Assembly (NCBI GenBank): GCA_026392455.1
Contig: JAPLCB010000004.1
Location: 700,090-764,089, forward strand
DNA: 64,000 nt
Direction of reading: 5' to 3'
Origin: Propionibacteriales bacterium
GTDB taxonomy: Bacteria > Actinomycetota > Actinomycetes > Propionibacteriales > Nocardioidaceae
The notes under the pieces were generated by a model. The model was not told where the DNA came from and made no database searches. It saw only the letters and a list, made by a program, of their open reading frames with translations. Below are positions 10,261-18,814 of the stretch, piece by piece. The position numbers and the translations under genes were made by a program. Position 1 is the first letter of the stretch, and every line of letters begins with the position of its first letter.

Positions 10261-10634
10261 CCGACGCAGCCACCCCCAACCACGACGACCTGCCCGAGGT
10301 CGACCTCGGCGGCGGCGGGACCGCACTCGCTTCCGACGAGGACATCCTCGAGGCGATGCGCGACGTCGTCGACCCCGAGCTCGGGATCAACGTCGTCGAC
10401 CTCGGTCTGGTCTACGGGGTGAACCTCGACCCGTCCGCCAACCTGGTGATCGACATGACGCTGACCTCGGCAGCCTGTCCGTTGACCGACGTCATCGAGG
10501 ACCAGACCAACAGCGCTCTGGAGGGCCTGGTCAACGACGTCACCATCAACTGGGTCTGGATGCCGCCGTGGGGCCCGGACAAGATCACCCCGGACGGCCG
10601 TGACCAGCTGCGCGCCCTCGGGTTCAACGTCTGA
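10257..10634 (+). CDS. sufT: SufT, MIP18/DUF59-family iron-sulfur maturation factor
   Basis: A 125-residue MIP18-family protein involved in delivery of clusters to targets. Key features are DPELGINVVDLGLVYG and the TSAACPLTDVI segment, whose cysteine is conserved in the family, and the C-terminal WMPPWGPDKIT. The start is ATG 10257 with AAGGAGAA upstream (10243-10250), overlapping the sufU stop. It is the last canonical gene of the SUF operon. Confidence 0.95.
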   Translation: MTDAATPNHDDLPEVDLGGGGTALASDEDILEAMRDVVDPELGINVVDLGLVYGVNLDPSANLVIDMTLTSAACPLTDVIEDQTNSALEGLVNDVTINWVWMPPWGPDKITPDGRDQLRALGFNV

Positions 10635-10647
10635 GGCGTGAGACCGG

Positions 10648-11259
10648 GTGACCACGGTCGCAGTCACTCCCGAACGGCTTCAGCGCTGGGTGGACAACTT
10701 CTCCCAGCGCCACGGTGCGACCGTCCTGGACGTGGCCGGTGGCGGTCTTCTCGGCACGGCCGCCGACGGCTCGACGTTCCGCGCGAGGCTGCCGTTCTCC
10801 CGCGTCTACTCGGGGCCCGTCGAGGTCGACCAGTTCCTGCTCGCCGGGGCTCCGCCCGCGGACTGGGGGGTCCTGCTGGTGCGCAAGGGTGGTTTCGCGA
10901 TAGCCCGGCTCGCGGACGTCGCGATCACCGATTCCAAGGTCGGTCAGCGGCACGTCCAGGGACGCACCAAGGCCGGCGGGCAGAGTCAGCAACGCTTCGC
11001 CCGCCGCCGCGGGAACCAGGCCAGGGCTGCTTACGAGGCCGCTGCTGAGCATGCGGTACGGCTGATCGCCGACGCCCCGGTAGCGGTCGTGGGTGGGGAC
11101 GCGTCGGCCGTCGCTGCCGTCCTGGAGGACCCGCGTCTGACGAGCCTGCGGGCAGCGGTCGTCGGCGCCTTCCTCACGGTCCCCGATCCACGGCGGGCCG
11201 TTCTCGAGGCCGCGTGCGCCGAAGCCCGCACGTTCTCGATCGACGTCGTCAACACCTGA
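10648..11259 (+). CDS. acVLRF1-family peptidyl-tRNA hydrolase (Vms1/ANKZF1-like)
   Basis: Actinobacterial member of the Vms1/ANKZF1 release-factor-like superfamily, which cleaves peptidyl-tRNA on stalled ribosomes in eukaryotes. The 203-residue protein carries the diagnostic GRTKAGGQSQQRFARRR block (about 105-121), the GGQ-like glutamine loop followed by a basic helix, then a domain with VVGGDASAVAAVL. The start is GTG 10648, 13 bases after sufT, so it may be read through from the SUF operon. The bacterial function is inferred by homology. Confidence 0.82.
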   Translation: MTTVAVTPERLQRWVDNFSQRHGATVLDVAGGGLLGTAADGSTFRARLPFSRVYSGPVEVDQFLLAGAPPADWGVLLVRKGGFAIARLADVAITDSKVGQRHVQGRTKAGGQSQQRFARRRGNQARAAYEAAAEHAVRLIADAPVAVVGGDASAVAAVLEDPRLTSLRAAVVGAFLTVPDPRRAVLEAACAEARTFSIDVVNT

Positions 11260-11265
11260 AGGTGA

Positions 11266-11928
11266 TCACCGGGAGGTGCGGAGGGTCCACTCCCTGCCGT
11301 CCCAGTAGCGCAGTGCCGCCTCGCCCAGCGGGTCGTCGTACCAACCCGCGTCAGGCAGCGCCGCAACCGGCTCCAGACCGGCCTGCGCTGCCCCGACGTC
11401 ATCTCCCAGGTCGTCGCTGGGGGCCCGCTGCGCCGGCACGAGCGGGGGGTGGGTCACCTGGCGGGCGATGAAGTCCGCGGTCCGCCGGGCGAGCGCCTCG
11501 GAGCCGGCGAAGGTGGGGACAGCGAACAGGAACGGGCCCTGCTGGGTCGCGAGCTCGAGCGTCCAGTACGCCTCAGCGGTCCCGGGGAGCAACCGGTGCG
11601 CGATCCCGAGCAGTGCTTCCGGACCGCGGTACAGCGAGCTGACCTCGCGCTTGGTCCGGAGCGTGCCCCTGCTGGCCGAGACGACGAGCCGGTGCGGGGT
11701 CACCATCAGGATCGCCCCGTTCCAGGTCTTGCCGTGCCGGTGCAGGATGCCCGGGGTCACCCATTCCACCGGTTCGCCCGGCGACAGCTGAGCAGCTGCC
11801 TGCGGGCCGCCGTTCCTGACCGCTGCGGTGGCAGTGTCGAGCCACAGCTGGGCAGGGAACTCGGCGAGGTTCCGGGCGAGAGCGGCGTCGAGCTCGTCGA
11901 CCGCGGCCTCGGGAACGTCGGTGCTCAT
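11266..11928 (-). CDS. DUF2510-containing protein of unknown function
   Basis: 220 residues without obvious signal peptide or membrane segment. The C-terminus is a DUF2510-type motif, GWYDDPLGEAALRYWDGREWT, a short module often seen near actinobacterial membrane or secretion proteins. The middle (VEWVTPGILHRHGKTWNGAI, MVTPHRLVVSASRG) resembles PH-like domains that test lipid or protein surfaces, but this is only an impression. I chose ATG 11928, with GAGG nine bases upstream and TATGCT at 11969-11964 as a possible -10. It converges on the acVLRF1 gene with a six-base gap. Confidence 0.7.
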   Translation of the reverse strand: MSTDVPEAAVDELDAALARNLAEFPAQLWLDTATAAVRNGGPQAAAQLSPGEPVEWVTPGILHRHGKTWNGAILMVTPHRLVVSASRGTLRTKREVSSLYRGPEALLGIAHRLLPGTAEAYWTLELATQQGPFLFAVPTFAGSEALARRTADFIARQVTHPPLVPAQRAPSDDLGDDVGAAQAGLEPVAALPDAGWYDDPLGEAALRYWDGREWTLRTSR

Positions 11929-12071
11929 CACTGGTTGCCTCACTCGTGTCTGCCGGTACCGGGAGCATAGTTGAGCCCAGAGCGCTGCGGTTCGCCGCTC
12001 GTGCCCCTGGTTCTGTCACGATGTTCGCGAGTACTGGTCCTGCAGCGAACGCGAGCGCATCGGAGTTCTCC

Positions 12072-12983
12072 ATGTGGCAGCCCGACCCGGCGTGGATCCC
12101 GTTGCCCGCGGGCGGCGGACCCGCGACCGTCGGGGTCTGGCGTGCCCAGGACCGCGGGGTCGACGCGATCGTGAAGCGTCTGGGCCGACCGGGCCCGGAC
12201 GAACCACCGCTGCTGGAGGACCGCAGCCACGCCGGGTACTGGCGCCGTGAGGCTGAAGTCGCACTCACGTTGGGCGGCATCGACGGCCCGGGGCTGGTGT
12301 CGCCGCGCTACCTGCGCTGCGACGAGGACGAGGAGGGCATCACGGTCTGGTCCGAGCTGGTCGTGGCCGAGCCACCGACGTCGTTGCTGGTCGCGCGTTC
12401 CCTGGGCCGGTTCGCCGGGGCCGACTCAGCGCCGCCGACGTGGGCGGCCCGCCGGACCCTGACCGACCGGCTCGCGATCGCCGAGGCCCGCGGCGGCTGG
12501 CCGACCTTGCAACGGACGACCCTCGCTGACGTGGCCGACCTGCTCTGGGCGCAGCGCCGGCAGTGGTTGGCCCGCCGCGACGAGGCTCCGGCGGGAAGGC
12601 TGCACGGCGATGCGGTGCCCGCCAACTTCGTTGCCTCCCGGGGCACGGAGGTAGTTGCCGTCGACTGGCAGGGCTTCGGCTTCGGCCCGATCGGAACGGA
12701 TCTGGGCTACTTCGCCCTGTCCGCCCGGGAGGACTTCGAGGTGCTCCTCGGTGCGTTCACCGAGGGGGTCGAAGAGTCGGCCGGGACGACCGACAGCAGC
12801 GCCGTGCGGCTGGCCGCCACCGTGATGGCGGTCTACACCGTGTTCAGCCGTGCGGAGTGGGCGTTGTCCCGGGTGGCGCAGGGTGAAGGAGCCCTGGCCG
12901 GCAAGTTCGGTCACCCGTCGGTCGCACCACACCTGCGGGCGCTGCAGCGGCAAGCCGCCCAGATCGAGGCGCTGGTCGGCTGA
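12072..12983 (+). CDS. Phosphotransferase (APH/choline-kinase fold), substrate unknown
   Basis: A 303-residue aminoglycoside-phosphotransferase-like kinase. The catalytic Brenner motif is LHGDAVPANF (HxDxxxxN) and the metal-binding DxG-like motif is VDWQGFGFGP. The N-lobe is shortened, with VDAIVKRLG and WRREAEVAL in place of the usual lysine and glutamate. The start is ATG 12072, preceded by GGAG at 12062-12065; an in-frame ATG at 12021 is possible but adds a low-complexity tail. No resistance role can be inferred. It converges with bioD. Confidence 0.75.
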   Translation: MWQPDPAWIPLPAGGGPATVGVWRAQDRGVDAIVKRLGRPGPDEPPLLEDRSHAGYWRREAEVALTLGGIDGPGLVSPRYLRCDEDEEGITVWSELVVAEPPTSLLVARSLGRFAGADSAPPTWAARRTLTDRLAIAEARGGWPTLQRTTLADVADLLWAQRRQWLARRDEAPAGRLHGDAVPANFVASRGTEVVAVDWQGFGFGPIGTDLGYFALSAREDFEVLLGAFTEGVEESAGTTDSSAVRLAATVMAVYTVFSRAEWALSRVAQGEGALAGKFGHPSVAPHLRALQRQAAQIEALVG

Positions 12984-12990
12984 GGCCGGG

Positions 12991-13683
12991 CTACGGCAGG
13001 CTGATCCAGCTCCGTGCCCTGGCCACGAAGTCCTCGGCCGGCAGGGACCCGGAGCCGGCCGGGATGCGACCGAGCAACGGTACGCCCGTCACTCTCGGGA
13101 GGTCGTGCAGGTTCTCGGACTCGGCGAGGTCCGGCTGTTCCGGCCAGCTCCCGATGACCAGCCCGGCGACGTCCAGTCCGGCCTGACGGACTGCGCGGAC
13201 GGTCAACGCTGCGTGGTTCAGGGTGCCCAGGCCCGCCCGAGCGACCACCAGGAACTGGACGTCGACCTGCTGGTCGGCCGCGGCTCGTGCCAGGTCGAGG
13301 AGGTCCCAGCCGTTGCCGAGCCTGACCAGGACTCCGCCGGCACCCTCGACGACGACCACGTGGTGCCGGGCGGCCTCCACCACCAGCCGGGCCTGGTCGA
13401 GCAGGTCCGGGAGCACGACGCCCTCGAGCCGGGCGGCGGTGTCCGGTGCTAGTGGGGCGGCGAGCCGGATGCCCTCAGCACCCGCAACCGGGCCGGCCAG
13501 GCGACGGATCTCGTCGAGGTCGCCGGCCTCGTCCCCGGTCACGCCGGTCTGGGTCGGCTTGATCACGTACGGCGCGGTACCGCTGGTCGCGTCGGCGCCG
13601 AGGGCCACGGCGAGCGCAGCGGTCGCCACCGTCTTCCCGACCCCGGTGTCGGTCCCGGTGACGAACCAGGCGCGCGGGCTCAT
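12991..13683 (-). CDS. bioD: Dethiobiotin synthetase
   Basis: ATP-dependent carboxylation of 7,8-diaminopelargonate to dethiobiotin. The 230-residue protein has the P-loop GTDTGVGKT near the N-terminus, KPTQTGV and EGAGGVLVRL, all classic BioD elements. The start ATG 13683 overlaps the bioF stop as ATGA. It is the last gene of the unit zinc peptidase-bioA-bioF-bioD. bioB is not in the window. Confidence 0.95.
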   Translation of the reverse strand: MSPRAWFVTGTDTGVGKTVATAALAVALGADATSGTAPYVIKPTQTGVTGDEAGDLDEIRRLAGPVAGAEGIRLAAPLAPDTAARLEGVVLPDLLDQARLVVEAARHHVVVVEGAGGVLVRLGNGWDLLDLARAAADQQVDVQFLVVARAGLGTLNHAALTVRAVRQAGLDVAGLVIGSWPEQPDLAESENLHDLPRVTGVPLLGRIPAGSGSLPAEDFVARARSWISLP

Positions 13684-14798
13684 CGCAGCCCGGAGAGCAC
13701 GGCGTGCGCCCGGAGAAGCTCGTCGTCGGTCAGGTGGGCGTGCGCGGTCAGCCGCAGCCGCGAGATCCCGTCCGGGGTCGACGGCGGACGGAAGCAGCCG
13801 ATCCGCACTCCCTGCTCGGCGGCACGCTCGACCGCGGCCACGGCCTCGCGCGGACCGGGCATCGCGACGGCCAGCACGGCACCGTCGGCAGCGGCGACAC
13901 CGCAGGCCTCGGCGAGCAGGCGAGCGACCTGGCCGACCCGGGCGACCCGGTGGGGTTCTTCGAGGACCACGTCGAGTGCTGCCAGGGCTGCTCCGGCTGC
14001 AGCGGGCGCCAACCCGGTGTCGAAGATGAACGGGCGCGCCGTGTTGACCAGGTGTTCCCGGACGGCCTCGCTGGCCAGCACGACCCCTCCCTGGGAGCCC
14101 AAGGACTTGCTCAGCGTCGCGGTGAGGACGACGTGCGGCGATCCGGCCAGTCCGGCCTGGTGAGCCAGTCCCCGGCCTTCCGGTCCGCAGACGCCGAGGC
14201 CGTGGGCCTCGTCGACGACCAGGAGGGCGTCGTGGCGCGCGCAGAGCGTGGCGAGCTCGGCGAGCGGAGCCGCGTCCCCCAGGACCGAGTAGATCGACTC
14301 GACCAGGACCAGGGCTCGCGGTTTGGTCCGCGACCGCAACGCGTCCTCGACCGCACCGACGTCGTTGTGACCGACCACGGCCACAGAACCGCGCGACAGC
14401 CGGCAGGCATCGATCAACGACGCGTGCACGTGAGCGTCCGAGACGATCAGCGTGTCGGCATCGGCCAGGACGGAGACCGTCGAGAGGTTCGCGTGGTACC
14501 CGGTCGAGAAGACCAGCGCGGACGCCGAACCCGTGAAGTCGGCCAGCGCGCGTTCCAGCTGGTCGTGGACCGACAAGGTGCCCGTGACCAGCCGGGACGC
14601 ACCAGCACCGGCGCCGTACGCCTCGGCGGCCTTGGTGGCTCCGGCCACCACCCGGGGATCGCGGGCGAGCCCGAGGTAGTCGTTCCCGGCCAGGTCGATC
14701 ATCGGACCGGCGGTGTCGCTGGCGAAGAGCCGGCGCACCAGTCCCGCCTCGGCGCGTCCGGCAGCACGCTCGGCGAGCCAGTCGTCGTAGCCGGTCAT
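13680..14798 (-). CDS. bioF: 8-amino-7-oxononanoate synthase
   Basis: PLP enzyme condensing pimeloyl thioester with alanine, 372 residues. Landmarks are DLAGNDYLGLARDP, the glycine-rich GAGAGASRLVTGT, DEAHGLGVCG and the PLP lysine in TATLSKSLGSQGG. I chose ATG 14798, which overlaps the bioA stop as ATGA; the frame runs open far upstream through bioA but those residues are not BioF-like. Overlaps on both sides indicate tight translational coupling. Confidence 0.95.
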   Translation of the reverse strand: MTGYDDWLAERAAGRAEAGLVRRLFASDTAGPMIDLAGNDYLGLARDPRVVAGATKAAEAYGAGAGASRLVTGTLSVHDQLERALADFTGSASALVFSTGYHANLSTVSVLADADTLIVSDAHVHASLIDACRLSRGSVAVVGHNDVGAVEDALRSRTKPRALVLVESIYSVLGDAAPLAELATLCARHDALLVVDEAHGLGVCGPEGRGLAHQAGLAGSPHVVLTATLSKSLGSQGGVVLASEAVREHLVNTARPFIFDTGLAPAAAGAALAALDVVLEEPHRVARVGQVARLLAEACGVAAADGAVLAVAMPGPREAVAAVERAAEQGVRIGCFRPPSTPDGISRLRLTAHAHLTDDELLRAHAVLSGLR

Positions 14799-16123
14799 CG
14801 CCCGTGCACCTCTTCGACAGATTCCACGATCGCGGTCGTGATCGTGGCTAGATCTTCCTCCGTCGAGACGAAGGGAGGCATCGTGTAGACCAGATTGCGG
14901 AACGGTCGGACCCAGACACCGCGGTCGAGAGCCGCTGAGGTGACCCGAGCCACGTCGACCGGCCCGGCCAGCTCGACCACTCCGACAGCCCCGAGGGTGC
15001 GGACGTCGCGGACCGGCGCGAGATCGCGAGCAGCGGCGAGGCCACGGTCCAGCGCCCGGTGGATGCCGTCGATCCTGGAAGCCAGGTCGTACCCGGCGAG
15101 CAGGTCCAGGCTTGCCGAGGCGATCGCACAGGCCAACGGGTTCGCCATGAACGTCGGTCCGTGCATCATCGCGCCGGCCGGACTCGCATCGACGGCTTCG
15201 GCGACCGCGGTCGTGGTCAGCACTGCTGCCAGGCTCAGGTACCCGCCGGTCAGGGCCTTGCCGACGCAGAGGATGTCCGGCACCACCCCCACCTGGTCGG
15301 TTGCCCACAGGGACCCGGTCCGCCCGAAACCGGTGGCGATCTCGTCGAAGATCACCAGCGCGCCGTGCTCGCGAGCCAGGGCAGCCAGGTGCGCAGCAGC
15401 AGCCGGCTCGTAGACGTGCATCCCGCCCGCGCCCTGGAGCACCGGCTCGATGATCACGGCCGCGATCTCGGCGGCGTGCTGCTCGAAGAGCCGGGTCGTG
15501 GCGTCGCGCCACTCGTCCCACGGGAGTCCCGCTGCCGGAGGCTGGTCGGCGAACACGTGGGCCGGCAGGAACCCGGCGTACAACGAGTGCATCCCGCCCT
15601 CGGGATCAGTCACGCTCATCGGCGAGAAGGTGTCACCGTGGTAGCCGCCCCTGATGGTGAAGAACTTGGTCCGCCGTAGGGACGGCCGGGACGTCGTACC
15701 CGACGCGTCCCGGGCGTGCGCCTGCCACGCCATCTTCATCGCGACCTCGACGGAGACCGAGCCGGAATCGGCGAAGAAGACCTTCTGCAGCTCGGGCCCG
15801 GGGGCCAGCGCGATCAGCTGAGCGGCCAACCGGACCGCGGGCTCGTGGGTCAGACCGCCGAACATCACGTGGCTCATCCGGCCCAGCTGGTCGACCGCAG
15901 CAGCGTCCAGCTCGGGAACGGCGTACCCGTGGATGGCGCACCACCACGAGGACATCGCGTCGACGACCTCGACCGGGGTCCCGTCGCGGCGCAGCCGGAG
16001 CCGGACTCCTGACGCCGACTCCACCGGGTAGGCCGGTGACGGCCTGGTCATCGATGAGTACGGGTGCCAGAGGTGCTCGGCGTCGTACGCCTGGAGGTCC
16101 TCGATCCCGGGGACGCCCGTCAC
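14795..16123 (-). CDS. bioA: Adenosylmethionine-8-amino-7-oxononanoate aminotransferase
   Basis: Class III aminotransferase using S-adenosylmethionine as amino donor, 442 residues. It has HLWHPYSSM near the N-terminus, MSSWWCAIHGY, the PLP aspartate in VIFDEIATGFGRTG and the PLP lysine in CVGKALTGGYL, then GPTFMANPLACA. The start is GTG 16123, overlapping the stop of the metallopeptidase gene as GTGA, so biotin genes appear to be expressed from the promoter before that peptidase. Confidence 0.95.
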   Translation of the reverse strand: MTGVPGIEDLQAYDAEHLWHPYSSMTRPSPAYPVESASGVRLRLRRDGTPVEVVDAMSSWWCAIHGYAVPELDAAAVDQLGRMSHVMFGGLTHEPAVRLAAQLIALAPGPELQKVFFADSGSVSVEVAMKMAWQAHARDASGTTSRPSLRRTKFFTIRGGYHGDTFSPMSVTDPEGGMHSLYAGFLPAHVFADQPPAAGLPWDEWRDATTRLFEQHAAEIAAVIIEPVLQGAGGMHVYEPAAAAHLAALAREHGALVIFDEIATGFGRTGSLWATDQVGVVPDILCVGKALTGGYLSLAAVLTTTAVAEAVDASPAGAMMHGPTFMANPLACAIASASLDLLAGYDLASRIDGIHRALDRGLAAARDLAPVRDVRTLGAVGVVELAGPVDVARVTSAALDRGVWVRPFRNLVYTMPPFVSTEEDLATITTAIVESVEEVHGR

Positions 16124-17019
16124 AGGGCCCCGTCGCGGAAAGTGTCGCAAGCAGCGAGGGAGCCCTGCTGGTACCCGATCATGAACCACTTCACCCGGTC
16201 CGCGGCGGATCCGTGGGTCCAGGACTCCTTGCTGGCCCGGGGCTGGATCCGGTCGTCCCCGACCGCCGTGGCGGCGCCGATCGCGTTCTGGACGTCCTCG
16301 GCGGTGAGGTCCTCGATGATCGCGTTGCCGTCGCCGTCGACCGTCTGCTGGGCGTTCTTGGCCCAGATGCCTCCCAGGCAGTCCGCCATCAGCTCTGCCT
16401 TGACCGAGTCGCTCCGCTCGCCCTGCTGGGTCCGGATCCGGCCGAGGTACCCGAGCAGGTCCTCCACGTGGTGCCCGTACTCGTGGGCGACCACGTAGCC
16501 GAGCGCGAACGGACCGCCCTCGGCCTGCAGGTCCCCTTCCAGCATGTCGGACAGGAAGTTCTCCGCGACGTAGACCGTCTGGTCGTTCGGGCAGTAGAAC
16601 GGGCCCATCTCGGCTCCTGCCTGCCCGCACCCGGTGTCCACCGCGCTGCTGAAGGTCGTGATGCCCGCTGGTTCGTACCGAGTGGTCCGCGGCGCGAAAG
16701 CGGCGCCAGGGGCCTGCTCGGCGTAGTTGCGGGCCCAGTAGTCCTGGACCGACGTGGCCAGCAGCGCGCTGGCGCACTTGTCGGATGCGTTCGCGTCCGC
16801 CCCGGTGCGGCACTCGGTGCTGTCCGAGCCGGTGGGGGAGCCGTTCAGGAACTGGGTGACGAAGAAGACGACGACCACGATCACGACGCCACCAACGGTC
16901 AGCCGGCCGCCGCCCCCCGACGGGATCGGCAGCCGCAGCCCGGCCGACGAGCCGCCCGGTCGACCGCCAGCATCGGAGTACTGGCTCTGGTCGATCCGTG
17001 CCTTCGGATTGAACTTCAT
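16120..17019 (-). CDS. Neutral zinc metallopeptidase (YpfJ family), membrane-anchored
   Basis: 299-residue protein of the putative neutral zinc metallopeptidase family. A glycine-rich cytoplasmic N-terminus precedes one membrane span (about 39-57), then an extracytoplasmic domain with the zinc site HEYGHH (179-184) and paired cysteines such as CGQAG...FYCPND. The start is ATG 17019 with GGAAGAGGG upstream. Its -10 is probably TAGTCT at 17057-17052, giving a leader of about 26 bases. It is the first gene of the unit that includes bioA-F-D, though no functional link is known. Confidence 0.88.
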   Translation of the reverse strand: MKFNPKARIDQSQYSDAGGRPGGSSAGLRLPIPSGGGGRLTVGGVVIVVVVFFVTQFLNGSPTGSDSTECRTGADANASDKCASALLATSVQDYWARNYAEQAPGAAFAPRTTRYEPAGITTFSSAVDTGCGQAGAEMGPFYCPNDQTVYVAENFLSDMLEGDLQAEGGPFALGYVVAHEYGHHVEDLLGYLGRIRTQQGERSDSVKAELMADCLGGIWAKNAQQTVDGDGNAIIEDLTAEDVQNAIGAATAVGDDRIQPRASKESWTHGSAADRVKWFMIGYQQGSLAACDTFRDGAL

Positions 17020-17050
17020 GCCCGCCCTCTTCCCTGATCTGCGCGACTCG

Positions 17051-17057
17051 TAGACTA
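17051..17057. promoter_or_regulatory. Shared palindromic -10 for two divergent promoters
   Basis: TAGACTA reads as TAGACT on the + strand (17051-17056, nine bases before the ABC-F GTG) and TAGTCT on the - strand (17057-17052, serving the metallopeptidase-bio unit). The two start codons are only 46 bases apart, so a single element probably serves both directions, making the promoters mutually exclusive at any moment. Confidence 0.55.
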
Positions 17058-17065
17058 ATACCTCC

Positions 17066-18664
17066 GTGATCACTGCAAACCGCCTCGAAGTCCGTGCCGG
17101 CGCCCGACTCCTGATGGAGGACGTGTCGTTCCGCATCGCCACTGGCGACCGCATCGGGCTGGTCGGCCGCAACGGTGCCGGCAAGACCACCTTGACCAAG
17201 ATCCTCGCCGGCGAGGGCGCCCCGGCGTCCGGGACCGTGACGAACTCGGGAACGCTCGGCTACCTGCCGCAGGACCCCCGGACCGGGGACCCCGAGGTGC
17301 TGGCCCGGGACCGGATCCTGTCCGCCCGCGGCTTGGACCAGGCCGTCGCCCGGCTGCGCGAGGCCGAGGAGCAGATGGCCTCGCCCGATCCCGAGGTCCA
17401 CCGCAAGGGCATGAAGCGCTACGAGAGCGCCGACGCTGCGTTCCACGCCGCCGGTGGCTACTCGGCCGAGGCCGAGGCGGCCCAGATCTCGTCGGGGCTC
17501 GGGATCGACGAACGGCTGCTGGGCCAGCAGCTCAAGACCCTGTCCGGCGGGCAGCGCCGTCGGGTCGAGCTGGCCCGGATCATCTTCTCCGGAGCCGACA
17601 TCCTGCTCCTCGACGAGCCGACGAACCACCTGGACGCCGACTCGATCGTGTGGCTGCGGCAGTTCCTGGCGAACTTCAGCGGTGGCCTCGTGGTGATCAG
17701 CCACGACGTCGAGCTCCTCGAAGCCGTCGTCAACAAGGTCCTGTACCTCGACGCGAACCGCGCCGAGGTCGACCTCTACAACATGACCTGGAAGAACTAC
17801 CTCCAGCAGCGCGAGAACGACGAGCACCGCCGGAAGAAGGAACGCGCCGCTGCCGAGAAGACGGCCGAGACCCTGATGGACCAGGCGAACCGGATGCGGG
17901 CCAAGGCCAGCAAGGCGAAGGCCGCCCAGTCGATGATCAAGCGTGCCGAGAAGATGATGGACGGGCTGGCTGACGTCCGTGCTGCGGACAAGGTCGCCAA
18001 GATCAAGTTCCCCGAGCCCGCTGCGTGCGGCAAGACCCCGTTGATGGCGGAGGGCCTGTCGAAGTCCTACGGCTCGCTCGAGGTGTTCACCGACGTCGAC
18101 CTCGCGATCGACCGCGGGTCGCGGGTGGTGATCCTGGGCCTCAACGGCGCCGGCAAGACCACGATGCTGCGCATCCTCGCGGGCGTGGACTCCGGCGACA
18201 CCGGCACGTTGCTCCCGGGCCACGGGCTGAAGATCGGCTACTACGCCCAGGAGCACGAGACCTTGGACGTCTCCCGCACGGTGCTGGAGAACATGGCCAC
18301 CTCCGCACCCCAGCTGACCGACGCCGAGCGACGGACCGTCCTGGGCTCCTTCCTGTTCAGCGGGGACGACGCGACCAAGCTCGCCGGGGTCCTCTCCGGC
18401 GGCGAGAAGACCCGGCTGGCGCTGGCCATCCTGGTGGTCTCGTCGGCGAACGTGCTGCTGCTCGACGAACCCACCAACAACCTCGACCCGGCCTCCCGCG
18501 CCGAGGTCCTGGCCGCGATCCGGTCGTACAAGGGTGCGATCGTGCTGGTCACCCACGACGAGGGCGCCGTCCAGGCCCTCGAGCCCGACCGGGTGCTGCT
18601 GCTGCCCGACGGCGACGAGGACCTGTGGAACGACGATTACCTGGACCTCATCAGCCTCGCCTGA
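17066..18664 (+). CDS. ABC-F family ATP-binding protein
   Basis: Soluble twin-ATPase of the ABC-F family, which act on ribosomes. In 532 residues there are two cassettes: GRNGAGKTT with LSGGQRRRVEL and DEPTNHLD, then GLNGAGKTT with LSGGEKTRLAL and DEPTNNLD. The charged linker between them (ENDEHRRKKERAAAEKTAE) is the ABC-F signature. No membrane domain is present. The start is GTG 17066, probably leaderless. It could be a translation factor or an antibiotic-resistance type; the sequence alone does not say. Repeat copy B begins at its stop codon. Confidence 0.92.
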   Translation: MITANRLEVRAGARLLMEDVSFRIATGDRIGLVGRNGAGKTTLTKILAGEGAPASGTVTNSGTLGYLPQDPRTGDPEVLARDRILSARGLDQAVARLREAEEQMASPDPEVHRKGMKRYESADAAFHAAGGYSAEAEAAQISSGLGIDERLLGQQLKTLSGGQRRRVELARIIFSGADILLLDEPTNHLDADSIVWLRQFLANFSGGLVVISHDVELLEAVVNKVLYLDANRAEVDLYNMTWKNYLQQRENDEHRRKKERAAAEKTAETLMDQANRMRAKASKAKAAQSMIKRAEKMMDGLADVRAADKVAKIKFPEPAACGKTPLMAEGLSKSYGSLEVFTDVDLAIDRGSRVVILGLNGAGKTTMLRILAGVDSGDTGTLLPGHGLKIGYYAQEHETLDVSRTVLENMATSAPQLTDAERRTVLGSFLFSGDDATKLAGVLSGGEKTRLALAILVVSSANVLLLDEPTNNLDPASRAEVLAAIRSYKGAIVLVTHDEGAVQALEPDRVLLLPDGDEDLWNDDYLDLISLA

Positions 18665-18770
18665 TCAGCCTCGCCATCCGCGGCACCTGGCGGCGTTCTC
18701 GTCGGTCGACGTCCGCTCCGCTGCGCTCCGCAGAAGGACGCCTTCCCTCCTCGGCCTTGCCAGTCACCAC
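18661..18770 (+). repeat. Structured intergenic repeat, copy B
   Basis: Starts at the stop codon of the ABC-F gene (CTGATCAGC, as in copy C). About 70 bases, from GGCGTTCTCGTCGGTCGACG to CCTTGC, differ from copy C at only about four positions plus one indel. Stems: GACGTCC with GGACGCC (18708-18714, 18736-18742) and CTGGC with GCCAG (18687-18691, 18759-18763). It could act as terminator or as an RNA-end protector. No U-run follows. Confidence 0.75.
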
Positions 18771-18814
18771 GACTGACGACGCTGATTGTCCGGGACGACT
18801 ACTAGGCTCACCTC

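Noticed and set aside
11946..12071. Longer N-terminus for the phosphotransferase (starts at 11946 or 12021)
   Set aside because: The added residues are low complexity, and ATG 12072 has a clear GGAG ribosome site.
14795..18556. Very long open frame on the - strand (over 1250 codons) across bioA, the peptidase and the ABC-F gene
   Set aside because: Only its downstream part is bioA. The rest is antisense to or out of frame with clear genes and is Gly/Arg/His-rich, as expected for a stop-poor GC-rich frame.
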